15,517 bases of DNA from Opitutaceae bacterium (GCA_025352845.1 JANXSC010000213.1:1-15517), one strand, 5' to 3'. Positions 1 to 8,108 are shown, counted from the first letter of the stretch. Numbers and translations: made by a program. Notes: generated by a model not told the origin, from the sequence alone.

Positions 1-640
1 GATCGGGATTTCCCGGCGCCAAACCAGCGAGACGCAATTCCAACATGGGATGCAGATGCAACGGTGCTTCGGTGCCACCGCACACCGCCATATTCGATTC
101 CCCGGTAGCAATCATATCCGCCGCACGGCCGATCGCATCCAAACCGGAACAGCAAGCACTTTGGAGCGACATCGCCCGGGTAACGCTACCAATCGTCTCA
201 CTGACGGCTGCTGCAATTCCGCTCACCAGCACGTTCGCAACGGAAGTTGGCAGCGCGCTGACCAGCCCCTGACGGTGCACCAGATCGAACGTCTTGTTGA
301 TCGAGCCGAAATCCATCAACGCCGCGCCAATGATGACCACCGCACCGCGATCCCGCAGCTGCGGCAGCTCCAGCCCGGCATCGCGCACCGCCAGCACCGC
401 CGCCGCGAGCGCAAACTGCGTGTGCCGCGGCATCCGCTTGCTATTCGCGCCCTCGACGTAGCGCTCGAGTTTGAAATTCTTCACCTCCGCGCCCACAAAC
501 GCTCCCGCCTCATCGGGAAACCGGTTCAACGACACCACCCGACTGATCGGTTCCTGAATCTGGCGCAGAAACTCCTCCTTGCCGATGCCGGCCGGCGTGA
601 CGAACCCGAGGCCGGTGATTTTGACGCGCCGCCGCTTCAT
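1..640 (-). CDS. Beta-ketoacyl-ACP synthase (KAS I/II, FabF-like), 3' end outside window
   Basis: A thiolase-fold ketosynthase, which performs decarboxylative Claisen condensation of acyl-thioester with malonyl-ACP in fatty-acid or polyketide-like synthesis in the cytoplasm. Reading the minus strand from ATG 640-638 gives MKRRRVKITGLGFVTPAGIG, the typical family N-terminus. The nucleophile motif SACCSGLDAIG follows at residues 161-171, with Cys163 in the place of the Cys of the usual TACASG, and then a CGGTEAP segment at 187-193. Only about 213 of the expected 400 or so residues are inside the window, so the two catalytic His residues are not visible. The start overlaps the stop of the upstream receiver-kinase gene (ATGA), which suggests translational coupling. 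Whether it serves primary fatty-acid synthesis or a secondary lipid or polyene pathway cannot be told; a second Cys beside the nucleophile is mildly unusual. Confidence 0.9.
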   Translation of the reverse strand, partial: MKRRRVKITGLGFVTPAGIGKEEFLRQIQEPISRVVSLNRFPDEAGAFVGAEVKNFKLERYVEGANSKRMPRHTQFALAAAVLAVRDAGLELPQLRDRGAVVIIGAALMDFGSINKTFDLVHRQGLVSALPTSVANVLVSGIAAAVSETIGSVTRAMSLQSACCSGLDAIGRAADMIATGESNMAVCGGTEAPLHLHPMLELRLAGLAPGNPD

Positions 641-1788
641 CCCTGCGGGGCCGCGGGAAAGACCAGGCGCACCGTCGTGCCTTGGCCCGGTGCGGACTCC
701 AGCGCGAAGGTCGCGCCGTGGGTTCCGCTCAGGTGCCGGCAGATGCTCAGGCCCAGTCCGGTCCCGCTGGCCTTGCTGGTGTAGCCTCCGTGCATGGCGC
801 GTTTGATGCGGTCGGCATCCATGCCGGCCCCGTTGTCCGCGAGCGTCAGCTCGATCTGATCGGCGGTGCGCTGGCAGGTCACGACGAGCCGGGTGGTCCC
901 GGCTTCGAGCGAGTTCTTGAAGAGGTTTTGGAAAATCCGCATCAATTCAAATTTCGAGCCGCGCACCCAGGCCTCGCCCAAGCCCGCGCATTCGATCGCG
1001 GCATTGCCAAAAAAGATCACGTCCCGCACTTCCTTCGCGATCGCCACGAGATCCACGGGGACAAACGCGGTGGCCTGCTTGGAGGCCGTGCGCCAGTTTT
1101 CCGAAAGGTGGTGGCAATACTCCGCGGCCTTCTCGACCATCGAGGCGTATTCGGACAGTTTTTTTGCCGCCTCGGGATCGCGCTGCGCGAGGATCTCCGC
1201 CTCGTCGGCCACCAGCGCGGCGTAGCCGATGACGACTGTGAGCGGATTGTTCAGGTCGTGCACCAGCTCGACTGAGGCACGTGCCTGCCAGATCTGCGGC
1301 TCGTTCGCCTCGATCTCGCGACGCAACGCATTGTTCATGCTCAGGACTTCCGCCGCGGCCTGCGCCTGGGTGCGGCGGACACGGGTGGCCTGCGCCTGCT
1401 TGCGCACGGCATCGATCAGTTCGGCGATGTCGGGCGGCTTCCTGAGATATTGGTTGGCGCCGGCCACCATCGCCTGCTGCGCGGTCTGCAGCGTGCCGTA
1501 GCCCGTCAGCATAATCACCGAGACATACGGATCGATTTTGCGGAGCTCCTCGACCGCCTTGATGCCGTCCATCTCCGGCATCCGGATATCCATCACGACA
1601 GCGGCATACGGCCGGGCCGACAGTTTGATGAGCGCCTCCTTGGCGCGCTCGGCCGTGTCCACCGCAAATTCACCGGAAAGCGTGAACGCGATCGATTCGC
1701 GCGGGCCGTATTCGTCGTCAACCACCAGAACCGGTGGTTTTTCCGCAAATCCGGGCGTGGTCAGGGTCGAGGATTTCTCGGGCAGCAT
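637..1788 (-). CDS. Hybrid two-component protein: N-terminal receiver domain fused to soluble histidine kinase
   Basis: This 383-residue protein joins a CheY-like receiver (about residues 18-130: acidic pair Asp24/Asp25, phospho-acceptor Asp67 in MDIRMPEMDG, Thr95, Lys117) to a histidine kinase core. In the kinase, the H-box is VHDLNNPLT with His177, the N-box is around Asn288-Asn292 (FQNLFKNSLEAG), the G1 box is DNGAG at 318-322 and the G2 box is GTGLGLS at 342-348. No membrane segment or signal peptide is seen, so it should be cytosolic and take its input by phosphotransfer to the receiver or through a partner. ATG 1788 is chosen over an in-frame GTG at 1845 because a -10-like TATACT ends at 1846, and because the extra residues are Pro-rich and unlike a receiver. 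Its stop overlaps the ketosynthase start by 4 bases, so the pair is probably co-transcribed. No DNA-binding domain is present. Confidence 0.88.
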   Translation of the reverse strand: MLPEKSSTLTTPGFAEKPPVLVVDDEYGPRESIAFTLSGEFAVDTAERAKEALIKLSARPYAAVVMDIRMPEMDGIKAVEELRKIDPYVSVIMLTGYGTLQTAQQAMVAGANQYLRKPPDIAELIDAVRKQAQATRVRRTQAQAAAEVLSMNNALRREIEANEPQIWQARASVELVHDLNNPLTVVIGYAALVADEAEILAQRDPEAAKKLSEYASMVEKAAEYCHHLSENWRTASKQATAFVPVDLVAIAKEVRDVIFFGNAAIECAGLGEAWVRGSKFELMRIFQNLFKNSLEAGTTRLVVTCQRTADQIELTLADNGAGMDADRIKRAMHGGYTSKASGTGLGLSICRHLSGTHGATFALESAPGQGTTVRLVFPAAPQG

Positions 1789-1935
1789 GCGGGCGGGTGG
1801 GGGCGAATTTATTGGGCGAGGGCCGCACGGCGGAGATGGCCGCACAGTATAACGCTGTTTTGTCGCGCGCGATCCCAGCTGTCAAGGCACGCATCAGGGA
1901 TTGCCCTGTCGGCGGCGAGTCTCGAACTTCGCGCC
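1789..1935. promoter_or_regulatory. Divergent promoter region between the receiver-kinase gene and rmuC
   Basis: This 147-bp spacer separates divergent genes and is AT-richer in its centre. On the minus strand TATACT (1851-1846) is a plausible -10, giving a leader of about 50 nt to ATG 1788. On the plus strand TATAAC (1848-1853) is a plausible -10 for rmuC. Neither has a convincing -35 at 16-18 bp. A TTGACA is present on the minus strand, but it is about 28 bp from TATACT. A small inverted repeat, ACAG-N7-CTGT (1844-1858), overlaps both -10 candidates and could be an operator. Assignment is by eye only. Confidence 0.3.
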
Positions 1936-3228
1936 GTGGATCCACTCGTCGCCACCGTCCTCTCCGCCGCCGTCGCGGGCATCATCGTCTGGCTGTTGTT
2001 GCGGTCGCGCGAAGCCGCGCTTGCCGAGCGCGTTCGCGCGCGCGACGGGGAAAATGCCCGCCTCACCGGCGAACTCGCCACCCTGCGCGCCGAATCATCC
2101 CGGCTCGCCACGCTCAACGCCCAGCTCGCGAGCCAGCTCGACGCCGAACGCACGGCGCAGGAGCGGCTCGTCAACGAATTCAAGGCGCTCTCCGCCGATG
2201 CGCTCCGCGCCAACCGCACCGATTTTCTCGACCAGGCCAAGCAAACTTTCGCCCAGCTTCAGCAGCAGTCCGCCGGCGATCTCGAAAAGCGCCAGCTCGC
2301 GATCGATGCGCTCGTGAAGCCGCTCCGCGAGTCACTCGACAAGGTGGACTCCAAAATCATCGCCCTCGAAAACGCCCGCAAGGAGGCCTACGGCTCGCTC
2401 ACCGAGCAGCTCAAGGGCCTGGCGCTCGCGCAGACCTCGCTCCAATCCGAAACAACCAAACTCTCGCGTTCGCTGCGCTCGACCAGCACCGCCGGGCGCT
2501 GGGGCGAGCTGCAACTCCAGCGCGTCGTCGAACTCGCCGGCATGGTCGAGCACGTCGATTTCACGCAACAGGGCGATCTCGGCGGCGTGCGCCCCGACAT
2601 GTTGATCAAGCTCCCCGGCGGCAAAACCATCGCCGTCGATGCGAAGGCCCCGATGCAGGCGTTTCTCGAGGCGCTCGAGGCTAGCGACGAAACGGTGCGG
2701 AAGGCAAAATTCACCGAGCACGCACGCGTCGTCCGCAACCACATCGACGCGCTCGGCAACAAATCCTACTGGAAAAACATCCAGCCCTCGCCGGAGTTCG
2801 TCGTGCTCTTCATCCCCGGCGAGGCGTTCTACAGCGCCGCCCTCCGCTACGAGCCCGATCTCTTCGAGCGCGGCACCGCCGTCGGCGTCATCCTCGCCTC
2901 CCCCGCCACGCTCATCGCGCTGCTCAAGGCCGCCGCCTACGGTTGGAAACAGGAGGCGCTCTCGAAAAACGCCGACGACATCCGCAAGCTCGGCGTGGAG
3001 CTCCATGAGCGCGTCGCCACCGTCGCACAAAATCTCGACACCCTTGGCCAGCGGCTCCGCCAGTCCGTCGAGGCCTACAACAGCACCGTCCATCAAACCG
3101 AAAACCAGGTCCTCGTCACCGGCCGCAAACTCGAGAAACTCGGTGCCGGCAGCGAAAAGAAAATCACCGAGCCCCGCCTCATCGACGAGGTTCCGAAGGC
3201 ACTCACCGCGCCCGAGCTGAAACCGTAG
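1936..3228 (+). CDS. rmuC: RmuC family DNA recombination protein
   Basis: A 430-residue RmuC homologue; in E. coli RmuC limits recombination at inverted repeats and is predicted to be a nuclease. Visible parts are an N-terminal membrane helix (about residues 4-22, LVATVLSAAVAGIIVWLLL), a long Ala/Glu/Arg-rich coiled coil (about 25-180), and the RmuC domain starting near STSTAGRWGELQLQ (183-195). A PD-(D/E)XK-like signature follows, with Asp221 in RPDML and Asp235-Ala-Lys237 in VDAKAP. Further conserved family segments are KSYWKN, FVVLFIPGEAFYSAAL and ILASPATLIALL. GTG 1936 is chosen because it places the membrane helix at the extreme N-terminus; the reading frame is open further upstream, but that part overlaps the kinase gene and is not RmuC-like. 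No Shine-Dalgarno sequence is evident. An anti-inverted-repeat function is worth noting in a region so rich in inverted repeats, but no link is shown. Confidence 0.92.
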   Translation: MDPLVATVLSAAVAGIIVWLLLRSREAALAERVRARDGENARLTGELATLRAESSRLATLNAQLASQLDAERTAQERLVNEFKALSADALRANRTDFLDQAKQTFAQLQQQSAGDLEKRQLAIDALVKPLRESLDKVDSKIIALENARKEAYGSLTEQLKGLALAQTSLQSETTKLSRSLRSTSTAGRWGELQLQRVVELAGMVEHVDFTQQGDLGGVRPDMLIKLPGGKTIAVDAKAPMQAFLEALEASDETVRKAKFTEHARVVRNHIDALGNKSYWKNIQPSPEFVVLFIPGEAFYSAALRYEPDLFERGTAVGVILASPATLIALLKAAAYGWKQEALSKNADDIRKLGVELHERVATVAQNLDTLGQRLRQSVEAYNSTVHQTENQVLVTGRKLEKLGAGSEKKITEPRLIDEVPKALTAPELKP

Positions 3229-3260
3229 GGCCGGCGCTCGCCGCCGCGCCGCATTCGTCC

Positions 3261-3617
3261 ATGCATTCACTCGACGGCATCTGGGAAATGATCCGCGCCG
3301 AGAGCGAGGGCGAGCCCTCCTCCGATCTCCTCGCGCTCCGCGTGGAACTCCACCTCACCGCCGACACCTACCACGTCCACTTCGCCGGCGAACTCGCCGA
3401 CCAGGGCACCTACACCCGCACATCCTCCGCCCCGCACGCGACCCTCATTCTCCTCGGCGCCAAAGGCCCCAACGCCGGCCGCACGATCCCGTGCATCTAT
3501 CAGCTCGTCGGCGACCGCCTCCGCGTCTGCTACGGTCTCGACGGGACCACGCCCACCACGTTCGCCACGACCGCCGGCTCAGCCCACTACCTCGCCGCCT
3601 ATCGGCGGAAAGGGTGA
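3261..3617 (+). CDS. TIGR03067-like small protein (lipocalin-like fold, function unknown)
   Basis: A protein of 118 residues starting at ATG 3261, 32 bp after rmuC. The order of short motifs fits the TIGR03067 family common in Planctomycetes and Verrucomicrobia: LDGIWEMIRAESEGEP at the start, then a strand-rich core, DQGTYTR, GPNAGRTIPCIYQLVGDRLRVCY, and a Thr-rich end with AAYRRKG. The family motif pattern is a small domain beginning with a 'G.W..' motif and a 'G.Y.l..D.L..C' motif near the end. No signal peptide is seen, although many family members have one. Biochemical function is not known, and nothing in the neighbourhood suggests one. It probably shares a transcript with rmuC. Confidence 0.72.
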   Translation: MHSLDGIWEMIRAESEGEPSSDLLALRVELHLTADTYHVHFAGELADQGTYTRTSSAPHATLILLGAKGPNAGRTIPCIYQLVGDRLRVCYGLDGTTPTTFATTAGSAHYLAAYRRKG

Positions 3618-3982
3618 GCGGTTCATCCCGACTCCGGCGCGACTGAAAGGTTGCGCCGCGCCGTGGCGCCCGCTGTCCTCCGCGCGTCTTTCATGCCTGA
3701 AGCCAAGCCAGCCGCTTCCGAACTCGCCGCCACCGCTTTCATCGCGCGCTGGTCTGCCGCCGGCTCCGCCGAGCGCGCCAACTACGCGCTCTTCCTCACC
3801 GAACTCTGCGCGCTGCTCGACGTGCCGCCGCCCGAGCCCGCGGGCGACGACACCGCGCACAACGCCTACGTCTTCGAGCGCGCCGTCCCGCTTCACCAGC
3901 GCGATCGCAAGGCCACGACCGGCCACATCGATCTCTACAAGCGGGGGTGCTTCGTGCTCGAAGCGAAGCAATACGCCGCCGC

Positions 3983-4034
3983 TGTAGCCGGGGTCGTTGA
4001 CCCCGGCCAACCGGGCTCACCGAGCCCGGCTACA
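3983..4034. repeat. Palindromic repeat (TGTAG family) inserted in frame in the restriction gene
   Basis: This 52-bp element is bounded by perfect 10-bp inverted arms, TGTAGCCGGG and CCCGGCTACA. Inside are two further hairpins: GCCGGGGTC-gtt-GACCCCGGC and CCGGGCTC-acc-GAGCCCGG. It is read in frame as about 18 residues (V98 to T115, Gly/Pro/Ser/Val-rich) with no stop codon. It lies four codons after the nuclease ExK motif, in what should be a variable loop before the conserved WDDAMLKARGQAERYA segment. It shares its outer ends and its first hairpin type with the elements at 8130 and 15471. Confidence 0.85.
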
Positions 4035-5165
4035 ACATCGCTCGCACATCTCCTCGAACCCGCGCCCGAGAAGAAATCCAAAATCGCCCGCGGCTCCGAA
4101 GCGTGGGACGACGCGATGCTCAAGGCCCGCGGTCAGGCCGAGCGCTACGCCCGCAATCTCCCCGCGGGCGAGCCCACGCCGCCGTTCCTGCTCGTCGTCG
4201 ATGTCGGCCACGTGTTCGAGCTCTACGCCGATTTTTCCCAGCAGGGGAAAGCCTACCTGCCGTTTCCCGATGCGCGCGCCAACCGCATCCGGCTCGCCGA
4301 CTTGCAGGACGCGAACGCCCGCGCCAAGCTCCGCGCCATCTGGCTCGAACCGCTCACGCTCGACCCCGCGAAGATCGCGGCCGCCGTCACGCGCGAGGTC
4401 GCCCGCTACCTCGCCGAGCTCGCCAAGCTGTTTGAGAAAAAGCACGACCCCGCGCTCGTCGCCGCGTTTCTCTCGCGCTGCCTCTTCTGCATGTTCGCCG
4501 AGGATATCGACCTCCTCCCGCGCCACAGTTTCACGCAGCTCCTCGAATCGGCGAAGGGCGATCCCGGCGCCGCCGTCCCGCTGCTCAAGGGCCTTTTCGA
4601 CGAGATGAATCGCGGCGGCTACTCGCTCGCCCTCCGCAAAACCCTCCTCCATTTCAACGGCGGTCTCTTCGCCGAATCCGCCGTGCTCCCGCTCGACGGC
4701 ACGCAGCTCGGCCTCCTCATCGACGCCGCGAAGAAGGATTGGAAACATGTCGAGCCCGCCATCTTCGGCACGCTCCTCGAACGCGCGCTCAATCCCGCCG
4801 AGCGCCACAAACTCGGCGCCCACTACACGCCCCGCGCCTACGTCGAGCGTCTCGTCCTCCCCACGCTCGTCGAGCCGCTCCGCGAGGAATGGGAGCACGT
4901 GCGCGCCGCCGCCGTCACGCTCGCCGGTCGCGGCGATCTGAAAGGCGCCATCAAGGAAACCCGTGCCTTCCACCACCGGCTCTGCGCGGTGCGCGTGCTC
5001 GATCCCGCCTGCGGCTCCGGCAATTTTCTCTACGTCGCCCTCGAACACCTCAAGCGCCTCGAAGGCTTCGGCGAAAACATGCGGCTCGACCTCGGCGGCG
5101 AGACCGTGGACCCGCACCAATTCCTCGGGATCGAAATCAATCCCCGCGCCGCCACCATCGCCGAA

Positions 5166-5197
<32 letters not shown>

Positions 5198-5559
5198 CCA
5201 TCGCAACCGCGGCAGCACCGAATGGCCCGAGCCCGTCCTCCGCGCATTTAAAAACATCGAGTGCCGCGACGCCGTGCTCGCTTACGACAAAAAAGAATTC
5301 GCCCAGGACGCCGCCGGCAAAATGCGCTTCGTTTGGGATCGCAAGACGATGAAGATCGATCCCGCGACTGGCCGCGAAGTGCCCGACGACAAGGCCGTCG
5401 TCCCGCTCGAAACCTTCGTCAACCCGCGCCCCGCCGAGTGGCCGCAGGCGGATTTTATCGTGGGCAATCCGCCGTTTGTTGCGAATCGTAACATGCGCGA
5501 GGAACTCCGCGACGGCTACGTCGATGCTCTCGACCGGGCGTTTGCCGACATCGAGCAAG

Positions 5560-6540
5560 CAGTCGATTTCGTCATGTTATTTTGGAAGCACGCGGCGCGA
5601 CTTCTCTTAAATGACAGTATTCGCCGCTTCGGCCTCGTTTCCACCAGCCGAATTCGTCAGAAGCAAAATCGAAGTGTCGTTGAGTATGCGATGGCCTCCG
5701 GTAGTCGGATCATTTTCGCAACACCCGATCATCCTTGGGACGAAGACCAAACTGAGGCTAGCGTTAGAATCGCGATGACGGTGCTCGGCCGCCGCGACCG
5801 CGAAACTCAGACGATCCCGCACCTCCTTCTTGCTCCTGATCACGATCAAGTCGCAAAAGCGAGACCGGCCGGTTTTTACCACCCCGACGCATTTCGCACG
5901 ATTAAGGGAAGGGAGATTCATGCAGATTTATCAGTGGACATTGATTTATCTGCGACACGTGAGCTGCGTGCTTGGTCTGAACTTTGCCATGCTGGGATGA
6001 AGCCCTACGCCGAAACCCTCCTCATTACTGACGAGCAAGCAACTGCACTGTTTCCCAAGGGGGTTTACAAAGAGCGGCACGCTCCTCCCTATCGCAACGG
6101 GCAAGATATAGCGCGGCGACCACGAGGACTTCGAGTGCTAGATTTTTTTGGTCTTTCTGAATCTGAAATTCACCAGAACTTTCCGAAGGCCTATGATTAT
6201 CTCGTAGCCCACACGAAGGCTGAACGCTCCCAAGAGCGAAATCCTCGACTGAAACGCGAATGGTGGCTGTTCGAAGCAAATCGCGCAGAACTTCGTTCCG
6301 GAATCCGAGGATTAGACCGATACATCGTCACGGTTGAAAATTCGCCACTAGGTATTTCTGCTTTCTTCCAGCTGGAATCCTGCCTGATCAAAAACTCCGC
6401 GTATTTACGACTAACGACGCATTTATCTTGGGCGTGCTGTCCACCTCAATGCACGATCACTTCGCGAGGCGAAAAGGAGGGCGACACGGCGTTGGCAACA
6501 CGCCTGTCTATAATACGGAATGTGCTAGCCATTTTCCTGT
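5560..6540 (+). other. GC-poor segment covering the methyltransferase end and target-recognition region (probable mosaic import)
   Basis: From roughly 5560 the base composition drops sharply and it recovers near 6545. A hand count of one 60-base line gives 46/60 G+C at 4861-4920, 30/60 at 5701-5760 and 24/60 at 6121-6180. Codon use changes with it (TTA, ATA, AGA-type codons appear). The segment begins just after the NPPF catalytic motif and ends at the conserved region near PDCTEKQKAKIRALAEELDAHRKR, so it spans the part that reads DNA specificity in MmeI-like enzymes. The frameshift at about 6340 lies inside it. Boundaries are approximate. Confidence 0.7.
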
Positions 6541-7270
6541 CCCCGACTGCACGGAAAAGCAGAAGGCGAAAATCCGCGCGCTCGCCGAGGAACTCGATGC
6601 CCACCGCAAGCGCGCGCAGGCGCAGCACGGCATCGGCCTCACCGATCTCTACAATGTGCTCGAAAAAATCCGTCGACCTTCGGTTGGGGATGCGCCGCCC
6701 CCGGCGCGTCGATCCCGCGCCGAGGTCGGCGCGGCTCCATTGCTGACTGAAAAGGAGAAACTCCTGCACGACCAAGCCCTCGTCGCCACGCTCCGCCAGC
6801 TCCACGACGACCTCGATGCCGCCGTCGCCGATGCCTACGGCTGGCCGTGGCCGTTGAGCGATGAAGACATCCTCGCCCGCGTCGTCGCCCTCAACGCCGC
6901 CCGCGCCGCCGAGGAAGCGCAGGGCCAAATCCGCTGGCTTCGCCCTGATTATCAGAAGCCGCTTTTCGCCGGAGAAAAACAATCGTCGCTCGGTATGGAG
7001 GAACCTATCGCACCCGACTGGAAATCAGGCCTGCGCAAAAAAGCCGCCGCATCCAGGAAAACCGCGAAAATCCCCTGGCCGAAGACGCTCTCCGACCGAG
7101 TCCGCGCCGTCGAAACCGTGCTCGCCGCCGAGGAGAAACTCGCCACTGCGGCCGACCTCGCCAAACGTTTCGCCCGCGCCGACGCGAAAGACATCGGCGA
7201 AATCCTCCATACCCTCGTCACGCTCGGCCGCGCGCGGCCGGGCGATGCGAAGGGGACGTTTGTGCGGTAA
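6428..7270 (+). CDS. 3' portion of the MmeI-like restriction-modification gene, in a separate reading frame
   Basis: This frame carries the authentic C-terminal part of the enzyme. It begins with DAFILGVLS just upstream (TTG 6428 is the first possible start codon inside it), then RHGVGNTPVYN, the helical region EKQKAKIRALAEELDAHRKR, LTDLYNVLEK, LTEKEKLLHDQALV, RQLHDDLDAAVADAYGWPWP and ILARVVALNAARAAEEA, and a C-terminal winged-helix-like segment (PWPKTLSDRVRAVETVL to TFVR). On its own it has no nuclease or methyltransferase motifs. Independent translation from TTG is doubtful, as no ribosome binding site is seen; it is best regarded as the downstream half of the frameshifted gene. Two low-conservation inserts (about 6672-6738 and 6993-7035) interrupt otherwise familiar sequence. 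Confidence 0.7.
   Translation: MGVLSTSMHDHFARRKGGRHGVGNTPVYNTECASHFPVPDCTEKQKAKIRALAEELDAHRKRAQAQHGIGLTDLYNVLEKIRRPSVGDAPPPARRSRAEVGAAPLLTEKEKLLHDQALVATLRQLHDDLDAAVADAYGWPWPLSDEDILARVVALNAARAAEEAQGQIRWLRPDYQKPLFAGEKQSSLGMEEPIAPDWKSGLRKKAAASRKTAKIPWPKTLSDRVRAVETVLAAEEKLATAADLAKRFARADAKDIGEILHTLVTLGRARPGDAKGTFVR
6672..6738. repeat. Second, unrelated hairpin insert read in frame in the restriction gene
   Basis: In relatives the helix ending LYNVLEK is usually followed after only a few residues by LTEKEK; here about 22 Arg/Pro/Ala-rich residues intervene (RPSVGDAPPPARRSRAEVG region). The DNA has near-complementary outer arms, GTCGACCTTCGG at 6672-6683 and CCGAGGTCGGC at 6720-6730 (one mismatch, one bulge). 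It also has an inner perfect hairpin, GGCGCG-N7-CGCGCC (6703-6721). It looks like a mobile palindromic element different from the TGTAG family. The limits are inferred from the family pattern, which I recall rather than aligned. Confidence 0.5.
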
Positions 7271-7289
7271 ACCATCACCGAATTCCAAC

Positions 7290-8108
7290 ATGCGGCTTTC
7301 CGGCCTCTTCCTCTATCCCGTCAAATCGCTCCGGGGCTTTGCGGTCGCGTCCGCTGAAGTCGATGGGCTCGGCCTCAACGGCGACCGGCGTTTCCTGGTG
7401 ACTGATGAAACCGGAAAATTTCTCACGCAGCGGACGCTGCCGAAAATGGCGCAGATCGAAACGGCGCTCGACGCCACCACGCTCACGCTTCGCGCGCCGG
7501 GCTCCGGCTCTCGCCGCATCGCGCGCGCCTCCGATCCGCGGGCGGCGTTGCGCACCGTGAGTGTCTGGAAAAGCGAGGGCCTGCTCGCCGAGGATTGCGG
7601 TGACGACGCGGCGACATTTCTTTCCGAGTTTCTGGGCGCCCGCTGCCGGCTGGTGCGCATCGGCGAGAAATTCTCCCGCCCCGTCCTGAAACGCGCCGCG
7701 CATCCTCGCGATCGGTTTACGTTTGCCGATGGTGCTCCCCTCCTCGCCATCAGCGAGGCGTCGCTAGCCGATCTCAATGACCGCATCATCGCCCACGGTG
7801 AGGACGCCGTGCCAATGAGCCGCTTTCGTCCCAATCTGGTGGTCGCCGGCTGCGCCGCCTACGCCGAAGATACCTGGCCGCGCTTCCGCATCGGTGACGT
7901 CACGCTTCGGGCGGCTGGTCAGTCGTCCCGCTGTATCGTGACGACCACCGATCAGTTCACCGGCGAGCGCGGCAAGGAACCGCTCCGCACGCTCGCCACC
8001 TACCGCCGCGACGCCACGGATCCCACCGATGTGAATTTCGGCCAGAATTTGATTCACGAGACCAAAGCCTGCGCGGTGCGCGTGGGCGATGCAGTGGAGA
8101 TTCTCTGA
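7290..8108 (+). CDS. MOSC domain protein, YcbX-like molybdenum-cofactor protein
   Basis: A 272-residue protein with an N-terminal MOSC beta-barrel (residues 1-120, MRLSGLFLYPVKSLRG, then GLNGDRRFLVTDETGKFLTQR) and a MOSC domain (about 125-272). The MOSC domain has RFTFADGAPLLAIS, RFRPNLVV (178-185), and a conserved Cys215 in RCIVTTTDQFTGERGKEPLRTLATYR. Proteins of this type bind molybdenum cofactor through the Cys and reduce N-hydroxylated compounds (E. coli YcbX and mitochondrial mARC are the studied examples). No fused ferredoxin domain is present, unlike YcbX, so an external electron donor would be needed. ATG 7290 lies 19 bp after the restriction gene stop; no clear ribosome binding site is seen. 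The gene ends facing the release-factor-like gene across a palindromic repeat. Confidence 0.88.
   Translation: MRLSGLFLYPVKSLRGFAVASAEVDGLGLNGDRRFLVTDETGKFLTQRTLPKMAQIETALDATTLTLRAPGSGSRRIARASDPRAALRTVSVWKSEGLLAEDCGDDAATFLSEFLGARCRLVRIGEKFSRPVLKRAAHPRDRFTFADGAPLLAISEASLADLNDRIIAHGEDAVPMSRFRPNLVVAGCAAYAEDTWPRFRIGDVTLRAAGQSSRCIVTTTDQFTGERGKEPLRTLATYRRDATDPTDVNFGQNLIHETKACAVRVGDAVEIL

Noticed and set aside
1844..1858. Candidate LexA (SOS) box near rmuC
   Set aside because: The palindrome reads ACAG-N7-CTGT, the opposite order to the CTGT-N8-ACAG consensus, with only 4-bp arms.
1450..1935. Upstream extension of the rmuC frame
   Set aside because: Overlaps the kinase gene antisense and does not look like RmuC; GTG 1936 gives a normal N-terminal membrane anchor.
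3983..4034. Interpretation of the palindrome as an intragenic terminator or CRISPR-like unit
   Set aside because: No T-run and no regular spacer-repeat array; the related copies elsewhere and the shared ends fit a dispersed repeat better.
6342..6746. C-terminal tail of the 5' restriction frame as real protein
   Set aside because: Arg/Ser-rich with no family motifs, while the other frame shows conserved sequence; the tail is out-of-frame translation.
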